Assembly (NCBI GenBank): GCA_964568395.1 | Contig: CAZMPN010000004.1 | Coordinates: 72,837 to 136,836, forward strand | DNA from: UBA6016 sp964568395 | GTDB lineage: Bacteria > Campylobacterota > Campylobacteria > Campylobacterales > UBA6016 | Direction of reading: 5' to 3' | DNA: 64,000 bases | Shown: positions 43,606 through 51,643 of the stretch, piece after piece | How the letters are laid out: each line of letters opens with the position of its first letter | How positions within the stretch are numbered: position 1 is the first letter of the stretch | The notes under the pieces: generated by a model | Seen by the model: only the letters and a program-made list of their open reading frames with translations | What the model was told of the DNA's origin: nothing | Database searches by the model: none | Made by a program: the position numbers and the translations under genes

Positions 43606-44346
43606 TTAAAATTCTTTTTTCAGAGTCGTTTTTTCTTTATCCTCGAATGCCTCTTCTATAAAAGCTTCTATGCGTCTTAGATCTGGCTTATGCTCTTTGA
43701 CGGGGATAATATATTGCCAATTATTCAAATCGCACGGATATTGAGAAACAACTAAGCCAATTCCATTTCTGGCGCATTCGACTTTAATTTCCTCAAATGT
43801 ATCTATATTTTTTTCAATAACTGGCTCCGATGGATCTTCATAAAAAAATAAAACCCCATAATGGGCAGCTCTAGTATGGGCTAGTGCTTCGTAAACACAA
43901 GTAGCATCAAATTGTTTATTTGCATGTTTAACTTCTACGCTGACTAATTCTAGTAGTTTTTGTGGCACATTGGCAAACTTATGAACACACGCCAAAACAA
44001 AATCAGGCGTACTCCACTTGCCTGACAATTTTTTTGCATGAGTTTTTTTCAAATATTTTGAGTATGTGCCATGTTTGCCGTAAATGTCTTTTTCTATCCA
44101 TTTTTCTATATTTTCTTCAATATGTTTGTATGTCGAATTTTCATCATCAAAACTGCCTTCGATAACATATCCTCCGCCTCGAATTGTGTAAATTCTATAT
44201 ATACCATCATCATTAATCTTATCAATGATATTTCTTACAATATTTTCTGTCATTTCTAATTCGCTGGCTAGACGCTTTAATGCTGGCGCAACAAGATCAC
44301 ATTTTCTATTTTCTTCAAGCAGCTTGATTAGTTTGAATTTCTCCAA
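43606..44346 (-). CDS. Winged-helix protein with a PD-(D/E)XK nuclease-like domain
   Basis: A 246-residue protein I cannot assign to a named family. Residues 1-65 look like a winged-helix domain (LAPALKRL-type helix, LEMTENIVRNIIDKINDDG and the wing YRIYTIRGGGYVI). Residues about 75-190 have the order of a PD-(D/E)XK nuclease: a helix with Glu, Pro114-Asp115 in WSTPDFVLACV, Glu138-x-Lys140 in LVSVEVKHA, then a helix YEALAHTRAAHYGVLFFY. It resembles decoupled nuclease domains of restriction or genome-defence proteins. The base composition is more A+T-rich than the flanks. mntA begins directly after its stop. Active nuclease function is inference. Confidence 0.65.
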   Translation of the reverse strand: MEKFKLIKLLEENRKCDLVAPALKRLASELEMTENIVRNIIDKINDDGIYRIYTIRGGGYVIEGSFDDENSTYKHIEENIEKWIEKDIYGKHGTYSKYLKKTHAKKLSGKWSTPDFVLACVHKFANVPQKLLELVSVEVKHANKQFDATCVYEALAHTRAAHYGVLFFYEDPSEPVIEKNIDTFEEIKVECARNGIGLVVSQYPCDLNNWQYIIPVKEHKPDLRRIEAFIEEAFEDKEKTTLKKEF

Positions 44347-44361
44347 ATAGATACTCCTTTT

Positions 44362-45744
44362 TTATAGCCCCATCTTCCCCGGATTTAGGATATTGTTCGG
44401 GTCGAACGCTCTTTTGATGGAGCGGAAGAGTTCAAGTTCGGCATCGGTAAACGCCATTTTCATAAACGGCGCCTTAGATACCCCGATACCGTGCTCGCCG
44501 CTTAGTGTGCCACCAAGGTCTATAGCTATCTGAAATATCTCCTCGATAGCTTTTTCGGCTAGTTCCAGTTTGTGCGGGTCGTTTTTGTCGGTCATGACGT
44601 TCGTGTGTACGTTGCCGTCTCCGGTGTGTCCGAAGCAAGGGATATTGAAGCCGTATTTTTCGCTTACTTTTTTGTATTCGCTTAGAAGCTCGGGAAGTAC
44701 GGCTCTTGGCACCGTTATATCTTCGTTTAGTTTTTTGTTGCCGTACACCTTTAGGCTTTGAGAGGCGTTACGTCTTGCGAACCATAGATTTGAAGCTTCC
44801 GCGGCGTCTTTTGCGCGTACGAAGTCTATGCATCCGTTAGCCTTAAATACGTTTTCCAGCGCCGCCATCTGGAGGTCTAGATCGGCTTCAAGATTTCCGT
44901 CTACGTCGGTGATGAGTATGGCCCCCGCATCTATTGGAAGCCCTTTTTTGTGTACCTCTTCGACTGCTCTTATGGTGAGGTTGTCGAGAAACTCCATCGC
45001 TACGGGCGTGATACCTTCCGCAAACGTCTTGTATACTGCTTCCATGGCCGATTCGACGGTAGGGAATACGCCCATCGCCGTCTTGGTCATTTTCGGCTTT
45101 GCGATAAGGCGCAGCGTAATCTCGGTAGTTACCGCCAGCGTACCCTCGCTTCCTACTAGTATTCCGCATAGGTTGTAGCCGGCCACATCCTTTATCGTCC
45201 GTTTGCCTGCCTTGATGACGTCGCCGTTTGGTATGACCGCCCTCATCGCCATTACGTAATCTTTCGTGATGCCGTATTTCGCGGCTCTCATACCGCCCGC
45301 ATTTTCGGCAACGTTACCGCCTATCGTGCTATACTCTTGGCTTGCCGGATCCGGCGGATAGAATAGCCCGACCCTCTCTACGGCCTCTTGCAGCTCCTTG
45401 TTTACGACACCCGGTTGGACTACGGCTACTAGGTTTTTGGTGTCTATCTCTAGGATTTTATTCATGTGTTTTTCAAAGGCAAGTACGATGCCGCCCGTTA
45501 CAGGCAGCGCTCCGCCCGTAAAACCGCTTCCGGCGCCCCTAGGGACTATCGCTATACGATGCTCGTTGCAGTATTTAAGCACACGGCTGACATCTTCTTC
45601 GTTTCTTGGGAATACGACGGCGGACGGTTCGTATCTGTTTTTGGTGGCGTCATAACAGTAGGCTATCAGATGGGCCTTGTCGTCGAAGCAGTTATCGTCG
45701 CCTACTATGGACTTGAGAGCGGATATATGTTTTTTGTCTAGCAT
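44362..45744 (-). CDS. glcD: FAD-linked glycolate/D-lactate oxidase subunit (GlcD-like)
   Basis: A 460-residue flavoprotein of the PCMH/VAO family. FAD-binding segments are IVPRGAGSGFTGGALPV near residue 60 and DPASQEYSTIGGNVAENAGGMRAAKYG near 135. The C-terminal substrate domain has CFGHTGDGNVHTNVM and the closing GTLSGEHGIGVSKAPFM. Oxidises glycolate or D-lactate and passes electrons to quinone or an iron-sulfur partner; no glcE or glcF is adjacent. Fits a role with the phosphoglycolate phosphatase at 2734, though they are far apart. Confidence 0.9.
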   Translation of the reverse strand: MLDKKHISALKSIVGDDNCFDDKAHLIAYCYDATKNRYEPSAVVFPRNEEDVSRVLKYCNEHRIAIVPRGAGSGFTGGALPVTGGIVLAFEKHMNKILEIDTKNLVAVVQPGVVNKELQEAVERVGLFYPPDPASQEYSTIGGNVAENAGGMRAAKYGITKDYVMAMRAVIPNGDVIKAGKRTIKDVAGYNLCGILVGSEGTLAVTTEITLRLIAKPKMTKTAMGVFPTVESAMEAVYKTFAEGITPVAMEFLDNLTIRAVEEVHKKGLPIDAGAILITDVDGNLEADLDLQMAALENVFKANGCIDFVRAKDAAEASNLWFARRNASQSLKVYGNKKLNEDITVPRAVLPELLSEYKKVSEKYGFNIPCFGHTGDGNVHTNVMTDKNDPHKLELAEKAIEEIFQIAIDLGGTLSGEHGIGVSKAPFMKMAFTDAELELFRSIKRAFDPNNILNPGKMGL

Positions 45745-45745
45745 T

Positions 45746-46456
45746 TTATAAGCCGAGAAGTCTTAGATAGTATGAGTCGTAATCCTTTACGCTCTCTTTT
45801 AGCATGCCGAGATAACCTGTGTCTATCTCTCCGGTTCTTCTATAAAAAGGGGAGTCGAACTCTTTTTGGTTGTCGCTTGCGAAAGCTCTCTCTTCCAGTA
45901 TCTCCATGCTTTGGCAATCCGTGATATAAATTTTGTCTCTTATAGCAAAATATATGGTGCCGACGGAGTACAGCCTGCAAAAGGAGGATATATGTTTCGC
46001 TTTCGGCTCGCCGACCCTCTCTTTCGTCAGAAGCGCGGCGAATAGGTCCGGATGCACCCATGTCTTATTGTCCGATGCGGCCACCTTTTGATAGTCGGCT
46101 TGGTTTTTGGCGATTATCGTAGCTCTGTTGTCAAACATATAAAACAGCGCTTTATCCCCGACCTTTGGAAGCACCATGGCTCTAGGCAGGGCCTCTTGGG
46201 CAAGGTCGCTAAACATCTCGAACCTTACCTTTATCTCGTTGCCGCTATTTATAGCTCTTGCGGCGGCAACAATGGTGTCTCTTTGTCCGTCAAGTTTTGT
46301 CACCACTATGCCGGTCACGCCTTTTTGGACGCTGCCGTCGCCTTTTAGCGTCGCGCCCATTCCGTCGCTATCGATACTCACGACCGTCATCTCTACTTTT
46401 TCTTTGGCGTATACTAGCGATGCCAGCATCAAAATAGCCAAAATCAGTTTTTTCAT
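45746..46456 (-). CDS. PgbA-like plasminogen-binding N-terminal-domain protein
   Basis: A 236-residue protein with a signal peptide (LILAILMLASLVYA). The body VEMTVVSIDSDGMGATLKGDGSVQKGVTGIV, then RAMVLPKVGDKALFYMFDNRATIIAKN and the C-terminal LGMLKESVKDYDSYYLRLLGL match the N-terminal domain of Helicobacter PgbA and its Campylobacterota relatives. Plasminogen binding was studied in Helicobacter only; in free-living relatives the role is unknown, so the name should not be read as virulence. Ends right before glcD. Confidence 0.82.
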   Translation of the reverse strand: MKKLILAILMLASLVYAKEKVEMTVVSIDSDGMGATLKGDGSVQKGVTGIVVTKLDGQRDTIVAAARAINSGNEIKVRFEMFSDLAQEALPRAMVLPKVGDKALFYMFDNRATIIAKNQADYQKVAASDNKTWVHPDLFAALLTKERVGEPKAKHISSFCRLYSVGTIYFAIRDKIYITDCQSMEILEERAFASDNQKEFDSPFYRRTGEIDTGYLGMLKESVKDYDSYYLRLLGL

Positions 46457-46500
46457 ACTTCTGCCTTTTTCAAAATTACCCCATTATAGCAAGGGGAGGA

Positions 46501-46767
46501 TTACAAAATATATTTTATGCACTCGACTTTTCTGAGCTCTTCATATATGTAAAGCCGCTCATCTTCGCTGTAAACCAAAACTTCCAGCGTGAGGCTTACG
46601 AACTTTCCAGTCGTTGATTTATTGGACGGCGTGAGCGTAAAAGGTTTTTCTTTTAGTATGTGTACGGCGCTTGCGTGCATGCCCTCTTCGTCCATGCCTA
46701 TGATTTTATACTGCCACGAGACCGGATACTCTAGCTCTAGTTTTTTACCTTCTAGTATATTCGCCAC
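46501..46767 (-). CDS. DUF493 (YbeD-like) protein
   Basis: An 88-residue protein of the DUF493/YbeD family. LEYPVSWQYKIIGMDEEGM and KFVSLTLEVLVYSEDERLYIYEELRKVECIKYIL are the ferredoxin-like halves of the family, with the usual end at the last strand. Overlaps moaC by 23 bases. The function of DUF493 proteins is not established; in E. coli the homologue is close to lipoate genes, here to molybdopterin genes. Confidence 0.85.
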   Translation of the reverse strand: MANILEGKKLELEYPVSWQYKIIGMDEEGMHASAVHILKEKPFTLTPSNKSTTGKFVSLTLEVLVYSEDERLYIYEELRKVECIKYIL

Positions 46768-47218
46768 TTTTACCTCCGATTTTGCTCTCTAGCCTAATGT
46801 CGGTAATTTCCATTCCTTTGTCTATCGCCTTAACCATATCGTAAATAGTCAAAAGTCCGACGGATACCGCCGTAAGCGCCTCCATCTCCACGCCCGTCTT
46901 GCCTTCCATCTTTACCGTAACGAACATTTTAAACCCGGGCAGCTCGTCTTTTTCCTCTATGTCGCATTTGACAGACGAGAGCGCGAGCGGATGGCACATC
47001 GGTATAAGATCGCTTGTTTTTTTGGCGCCCATAACCGCCGCTATCACGGCCGTTTGAAGCACTGGCCCTTTTTTGGCCGTACCCTCTTTTACGGCTTTGT
47101 ACGCCTCTTCGCTCATCTTTATCAGACCGCTTGCTACGGCTATTCTGACTGTTTCGTTTTTTTCAGAGACATCCACCATTTTCGGTAGATTGTTTTCATC
47201 TAAATGGGTTAACTCCAT
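46745..47218 (-). CDS. moaC: Cyclic pyranopterin monophosphate synthase
   Basis: Second step of molybdopterin synthesis after MoaA. The 157 residues carry the family motifs LTHLDENNLPKMVDVSEKNET, LIPMCHPLALSSV near residue 70 and GVEMEALTAVSVGLLTIYDMVKAIDKGM with the catalytic Asp-Met-Lys. Overlaps mobA by 23 bases upstream and the DUF493 gene by 23 downstream, so all are in one tightly packed operon. Confidence 0.96.
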   Translation of the reverse strand: MELTHLDENNLPKMVDVSEKNETVRIAVASGLIKMSEEAYKAVKEGTAKKGPVLQTAVIAAVMGAKKTSDLIPMCHPLALSSVKCDIEEKDELPGFKMFVTVKMEGKTGVEMEALTAVSVGLLTIYDMVKAIDKGMEITDIRLESKIGGKSGEYTRR

Positions 47219-47810
47219 CTTCTATCGCTTTTTTATAATCTTCGTATCTATTGAGGTTTGAAAACTCTTTTTCGTCACCCGTTTGGACGAAAATTGTACC
47301 GATTTTCTCTAAAAGAAGGGTTAATTTGTGTTTGTTTTGCTTTATCATCTGGGTTAGCTCGGAAGATATGCTTTTGTCGTACACGGCTACGGTAGGGTGT
47401 ATTTTCGAACCGCTTTGCGCGGCTATAAATAGACCGTTTTCAAAGATGAGGTTTTGTATCGACTCTTCGCTGATAAAAGGTGTGTCTACGCCGATAAAAA
47501 ATATCCTGTCGGCTTGCAGCGCTTCGAATGCGCTCAGCATACCGAGCGTCGGGGCAAATAGTTCGCCGGTATCGAATCCGTCGACGGACGTTAGATCTTC
47601 GATAATCCGTTTAGGCTCTATTTTGTCGTAGTTTTTTGATGATTTTGCGTTCAGGTAGACGTTTTCGAATATCTTTGAGAGCTTTTGGAACTGCCTATAG
47701 TATAGAGGCTCGCCCCAAAAATCGAGAAACGCCTTGTCTATTCCGGCGTCCTCTTTCATTCGGGAGCTTTTGCCGCCGGAGAGGATAACGCACGGAATAT
47801 CTTTTATCAT
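47196..47810 (-). CDS. mobA: Molybdenum cofactor guanylyltransferase
   Basis: Joins GMP to molybdopterin to make the guanine dinucleotide cofactor. The 204 residues have the signature CVILSGGKSSRMKEDAGIDKAFLDF at the N-terminus and FFIGVDTPFISEESI for metal binding. The moderate length and motif order fit MobA; MobA-like (MocA) enzymes using CTP are an alternative. The adjacent moaC supports cofactor synthesis, probably for periplasmic reductases. Confidence 0.9.
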   Translation of the reverse strand: MIKDIPCVILSGGKSSRMKEDAGIDKAFLDFWGEPLYYRQFQKLSKIFENVYLNAKSSKNYDKIEPKRIIEDLTSVDGFDTGELFAPTLGMLSAFEALQADRIFFIGVDTPFISEESIQNLIFENGLFIAAQSGSKIHPTVAVYDKSISSELTQMIKQNKHKLTLLLEKIGTIFVQTGDEKEFSNLNRYEDYKKAIEDGVNPFR

Positions 47811-48418
47811 TAAAAGAGCGTATTGCCTAGGTCGTTGGCTTTTTGTTCGAATTTGTTGAGGCTCTCGTTTATGTCGTCAAGAAGCGAGCCTAGTTTCGTG
47901 TTGGTTTCGGTTACCGCTGAAATTTTTTGAGCCGCGTTGTCCATCTGCTCTTTTTTCTGTGCGCCGAATGCGGCTAGCGGATTTGAGATCTGCTCTTTTT
48001 TGGCTTTCAGCATCTCTTTTGCATTTTTTTTCCACTCTTCAAAATCGCCGCCGAAGCCTATTTCGCTGGAGCTCAAATCTATCTGTATGACTCCGGCCGT
48101 CGTATCGAAGCTCTGTTTTGAGAGGACGTTTTTTTGCGAGTAGGCGATAGTCGCCCCTAGCGCCGAGGCCGCATCGAAGTCCGTTATGCCTTCTTTGTCG
48201 AGTTTCGATATGAAGATTTCGGACGTTTGTATGAAGCCTACGGCGTCGTTAGTGTCTTTGATTTTTTGTACGAAATTGGCTCCGCTGGCAGGTTTGCTTT
48301 GCGTCGTTGCGCCTACTTGAGCCGCAGCGGCTGGTTTTTCTCCGTTATCCTGCGCTTTTGGTATCTGCACCCCTGGAATATTGAAAGGGTTTGTTTTCAT
48401 TAGAAAATCGACATTCAT
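47810..48418 (-). CDS. Unknown soluble protein, 202 residues
   Basis: No family recognised. The protein starts with a Pro/Ala/Gln-rich stretch (NPFNIPGVQIPKAQDN to TTQSKPASGA), then a helical region (KIKDTNDAVGFIQTSEIFISKLD), a central segment GVIQIDLSSSEIGFGGDFEEWKK, and a long coiled-coil-like end (AQKISAVTETNTKLGSLLDDINESLNKFEQKA). ATG 48418 has AAAGG eight bases ahead; ATG 48400 has no such site. No signal peptide or membrane helix. Its stop codon overlaps the mobA ATG. The layout resembles flagellar or secretion accessory proteins, but that is a guess. Confidence 0.65.
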   Translation of the reverse strand: MNVDFLMKTNPFNIPGVQIPKAQDNGEKPAAAAQVGATTQSKPASGANFVQKIKDTNDAVGFIQTSEIFISKLDKEGITDFDAASALGATIAYSQKNVLSKQSFDTTAGVIQIDLSSSEIGFGGDFEEWKKNAKEMLKAKKEQISNPLAAFGAQKKEQMDNAAQKISAVTETNTKLGSLLDDINESLNKFEQKANDLGNTLF

Positions 48419-48538
48419 CTTTGCCGCCTTTGTTTTCTGGATGTTTAGGCCCTAAAAGCAAAATATGTTCCTATTCAAAGAAATTTTTTTTATGCTATAA
48501 AATAAAGTTATATCAAAAATATGTGCGACGGCTTTCCG

Positions 48539-48566
48539 GTATTACTAAAGTGGCAATTAGTAATAC
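48539..48566. promoter_or_regulatory. Perfect inverted repeat upstream of hydA (shared with cbiM)
   Basis: GTATTACTAA, eight bases, TTAGTAATAC: a perfect 10-base inverted repeat about 90 bases before the hydA start. Read as GTATTA-N16-TAATAC it has the same geometry as the E. coli NikR site (GTATGA-N16-TCATAC). A near copy with identical spacing overlaps the cbiM start, so it is probably a regulator-binding site for the nickel/hydrogenase genes. Confidence 0.65.
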
Positions 48567-48611
48567 TTAACAAATTGTTAAAATTTAATTATTGGTTAAG
48601 TTTTGTTTAAC
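48567..48611. promoter_or_regulatory. Two further inverted repeats in the hydA promoter region
   Basis: TTAACAA-A-TTGTTAA (48567-48581) and GTTAA-N7-TTAAC (48595-48611) follow the shared operator directly. A possible -10 hexamer TAGAAT lies at 48612-48617, giving a start point about 40 bases before hydA. The repeats may bind a second regulator; no family is identified with confidence. Confidence 0.4.
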
Positions 48612-48656
48612 TAGAATTTGAGGTCACGCAAACATAGATATTAGCGAGGAGAGATA

Positions 48657-49898
48657 ATGCTAAATGGTTGCCAAGAGCCGGTAATAACGGCGTTTACGGC
48701 TACGCCGACGTATGTGGATACAAATAAAGGCGAGAGCTACTATAAGGCTCTGTTCGAAAAATGCAAAACAAGACTGGAAGCTCTAAAAAAAGAGGAGACT
48801 TCCAATTCTGAGTCCAGTATATATGAAATCCTAGAAGCCAACGACATAAGTAGAAGGGACTTTCTAAAATGGGTATCGGCTACTACCGCTACGCTGATGC
48901 TTCCTTCGTTCTTCGAGCCGCTGGTCGCCGAAGCTGCGGAGCTTATGAACAGGGCTCCTGTCATTTGGATAGAGCTGCAAGATTGCGCAGGAAATTCCGA
49001 GGCGCTCCTTAGAAGTTCTGCTCCGACGGTAGACGATCTGCTGTTTGACATTATAAGCCTGGAGTATCACGAGACGCTCATGGCCGCCGCCGGACATCAG
49101 GCGGACAAGCAGCTAGAAGACGGTATACATACGTTTAAAGGCAAATATATCCTCTTCGTGGAAGGTTCCATTCCGCTTAAAGACAAAGGTATCTACGGAA
49201 CCATAGGCGCTTCGGGCGAGACTTTTGAAGAGCATCTCAAAAGACTTTCCGCCGATGCGGCCGCCGTTGTGGCCGTTGGCGCATGCGCTACTTTCGGCGG
49301 CGTGCCCGCCGCGGCTCCAAATCCGACAGGCGCGGTGGGCGTCATGGACATAGTAAAAGGCAAGCCTGTCATTAATATACCTGCATGCCCTGCGAACCCT
49401 GCGAATATGGTAGGCGTAGTGCTTCACTATCTGCTAACCGGAACAATTCCGGAGCTAGACCATCTGCTTAGACCTAAATTTGCATTTGGTTACAGAATTC
49501 ACGACAACTGCGAAAGAAGAGCGCACTTTGATGCCGGCGAATTCGTAGAAAAATGGGGCGACCACGGGGCTAAAAACAACTTCTGTCTATATAAAATGGG
49601 ATGCAAAGGTCCTATGACCTTCAATAACTGCTCCATCATAAGATACAACGACGGCACAAACTGGCCGATAGGCGTTGGACGCGGCTGTATCGGATGTTCC
49701 GAGCCTGATTTCTGGGATAAGTACGCGCACGAAAGGCCGATGGCGAACGCAAATATTAAAGCGCCTGGCGGCGGCGTAGAAAAATCTATAGACGAATTCG
49801 GTATGGGTCTTGTGACGGCAACGGTGGTCGGAATAGGCGTGCATGCCGCTATAAGCGCATTTGCCGGTAAAAAAAGTGGAGAAGAGGGGAATAGATAA
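48657..49898 (+). CDS. hydA: HydA, [NiFe] uptake hydrogenase small subunit
   Basis: Iron-sulfur subunit that carries electrons from the active site, 413 residues. A 60-residue cytoplasmic extension precedes the twin-arginine signal (SRRDFLKW, Arg66-Arg67; hydrophobic core to about 92). Cluster motifs are DCAGNSE (110-116), GACATFG, IPACPANP, YRIHDNCERR, FCLYKMGCKGP and GRGCIGCSEP. The proximal-cluster motif, usually C-x-x-C, here is C110-A-G-N113. A C-terminal helix (GMGLVTATVVGIGVHAAISAF) anchors it in the membrane with HydC. Ribosome-binding site GAGGAG; its stop overlaps the hydB ATG. Confidence 0.96.
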   Translation: MLNGCQEPVITAFTATPTYVDTNKGESYYKALFEKCKTRLEALKKEETSNSESSIYEILEANDISRRDFLKWVSATTATLMLPSFFEPLVAEAAELMNRAPVIWIELQDCAGNSEALLRSSAPTVDDLLFDIISLEYHETLMAAAGHQADKQLEDGIHTFKGKYILFVEGSIPLKDKGIYGTIGASGETFEEHLKRLSADAAAVVAVGACATFGGVPAAAPNPTGAVGVMDIVKGKPVINIPACPANPANMVGVVLHYLLTGTIPELDHLLRPKFAFGYRIHDNCERRAHFDAGEFVEKWGDHGAKNNFCLYKMGCKGPMTFNNCSIIRYNDGTNWPIGVGRGCIGCSEPDFWDKYAHERPMANANIKAPGGGVEKSIDEFGMGLVTATVVGIGVHAAISAFAGKKSGEEGNR

Positions 49899-51643
49899 TG
49901 AGCAAACACATAGTAATTGATCCTATAACCAGGATTGAAGGACACCTAAGAGTCGAGGTCGTAATCGACGATAAAAATACGATTGTGGATGCCTACAGCT
50001 CTTCGACTATGTTTAGAGGTATCGAGACGATACTAAAAGGCAGGGATCCTAGGGATGCCGGCCTGCTTGCGATGAGAATCTGCGGCGTTTGTACGGGTAC
50101 CCACTACCAAAGAAGCATAGAGGGCGTAGAGCACGCCTTCAAGGTGAAAATCCCTAAAAACGCAAGACTTGTTAGAAATCTAGTCCAAGGCGCGCTATAC
50201 GTGCACGACCATATAGTCCACTTCTATCATCTGCACGGCCTTGACTGGGTGGATGTAGTATCTGCGCTAAAAGCGGACCCGAAAAAAGCCGTAGAGATAG
50301 CGAATAAGGTATCCGAAAAACCTTGGAACGTAAGCGAAGCTACTTATAAAGCGGTTCAAGAGAGGGTAACTAAATTTGTAAAACAAGGCAGACTCGGGAT
50401 TTTCGGTAACGGATACTGGGGAAGCAAAGCCTACAAGCTAAGCCCCGAAGAGAACCTGATAATCCTATCCCACTATCTCGACGCTCTTGATCTGCAAAAA
50501 GAACTTGCGAAGATGATGGCGATATTCGGCGGCAAAATGCCGCATCCGCAAAGCTTCGTCGTCGGCGGCGTAACATGCGTTCAAGATATCCAAAATCCGG
50601 CTCGTATAGCGCAGTTCAAACAATGGCTCAAAAAAGGGCAAGATTTCGCGAAACACGCATACATACCTGACGTAGTCCTTGCCGGGAAAGCTTATGCCGA
50701 CGAGGCGCTTGCGGGAGTAGGCGGCGGACTTGGAAACTTCATGAGCTACGGCGACTTCAGGCTTGACGATAACGACTTTTACAAAGCTTCTCTTCTATTC
50801 CCTAGCGGCGTAGTCTTGAATAAAGACATAAGTAAAGTTCTCGAAGTAGACCAGGCGAAAATTACCGAGGACGTTACGCACGCATGGTATAAAGGCGGCG
50901 CTCCGCTGCATCCGTTCAAAGGCGAGACCATACCTGAGTATACCGGCTTCGGCAAAAAAGAGAACGGTATTGCGTACCTAGATACAAAAAACAAATACAG
51001 CTGGATTAAAGCGCCTATATACGGCGACAACAGGGTAGAAGTCGGGCCGCTGGCCAGAATGGTTATCGGATATGCGAAAGGCGATAAGAGAATAAAATCG
51101 TACGTGGACGGTTTCTTTGCAAGACTCGACAAACACGTCGGCGCAAAAGTGCCGATTACGGCGCTATTCTCTACGGTCGGCAGGACGGCTGCGAGAGCTG
51201 TCGAGACAGAGCTTATGGCTGACGCTATGATGGAGTGGGTAGACGAGCTCGCAAAAAATACGGCTTCCGGTCAGCTTGATACTTGGACGCAGTTTGATTT
51301 CGACAAAGTCGCAAAAGATGCCGAAGGCTACGGTATGGCAGAGGCTCCTAGGGGCGCTCTTGGCCACTGGGTAAAAATCAAAGACGGCAAAATCGAAAAC
51401 TACCAATGTATCGTTCCTTCGACGTGGAATGCGGGCCCTAGGGACGCCAAAGGCAGAATGGGCGCTTACGAGGCGTCTTTGGTCGGCACTAAGGTGGCAA
51501 ATCCGGATCAGCCGCTAGAAATTCTTAGAACTATCCATAGTTTCGACCCTTGTATCGCTTGTGCGGTTCATATAGTGGATACGAAAGGAAAAGAGCTCGG
51601 CGTTTACAAGATATCTCCGAGCGCGGGGGTGTGCAATGTCTAA
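49898..51643 (+). CDS. hydB: HydB, [NiFe] uptake hydrogenase large subunit
   Basis: Carries the NiFe active site that oxidises H2; 581 residues. The N-terminal signature is IDPITRIEGHLRVEV, the L1 motif RICGVCTGTHYQRS near residue 62, and the L2 motif DPCIACAVH near the end, giving both pairs of nickel-binding Cys. A C-terminal peptide of about 23 residues after the His (from IVDTKGKE) should be removed by HydD once nickel is inserted. Exported with HydA through Tat by the small subunit's signal. Confidence 0.97.
   Translation: MSKHIVIDPITRIEGHLRVEVVIDDKNTIVDAYSSSTMFRGIETILKGRDPRDAGLLAMRICGVCTGTHYQRSIEGVEHAFKVKIPKNARLVRNLVQGALYVHDHIVHFYHLHGLDWVDVVSALKADPKKAVEIANKVSEKPWNVSEATYKAVQERVTKFVKQGRLGIFGNGYWGSKAYKLSPEENLIILSHYLDALDLQKELAKMMAIFGGKMPHPQSFVVGGVTCVQDIQNPARIAQFKQWLKKGQDFAKHAYIPDVVLAGKAYADEALAGVGGGLGNFMSYGDFRLDDNDFYKASLLFPSGVVLNKDISKVLEVDQAKITEDVTHAWYKGGAPLHPFKGETIPEYTGFGKKENGIAYLDTKNKYSWIKAPIYGDNRVEVGPLARMVIGYAKGDKRIKSYVDGFFARLDKHVGAKVPITALFSTVGRTAARAVETELMADAMMEWVDELAKNTASGQLDTWTQFDFDKVAKDAEGYGMAEAPRGALGHWVKIKDGKIENYQCIVPSTWNAGPRDAKGRMGAYEASLVGTKVANPDQPLEILRTIHSFDPCIACAVHIVDTKGKELGVYKISPSAGVCNV

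Noticed and set aside
45746..46456. Reading the PgbA-like gene as a virulence factor
   Set aside because: The domain is widespread in Campylobacterota, including free-living species; plasminogen binding was shown only for Helicobacter.
48567..48581. TTAAC-N5-GTTAA as an NssR-type or Crp/Fnr-type site
   Set aside because: The Campylobacter NssR motif is TTAAC-N4-GTTAA; the spacer here is five bases, and the Fnr core TTGAT...ATCAA is absent. Kept only as an unassigned palindrome.
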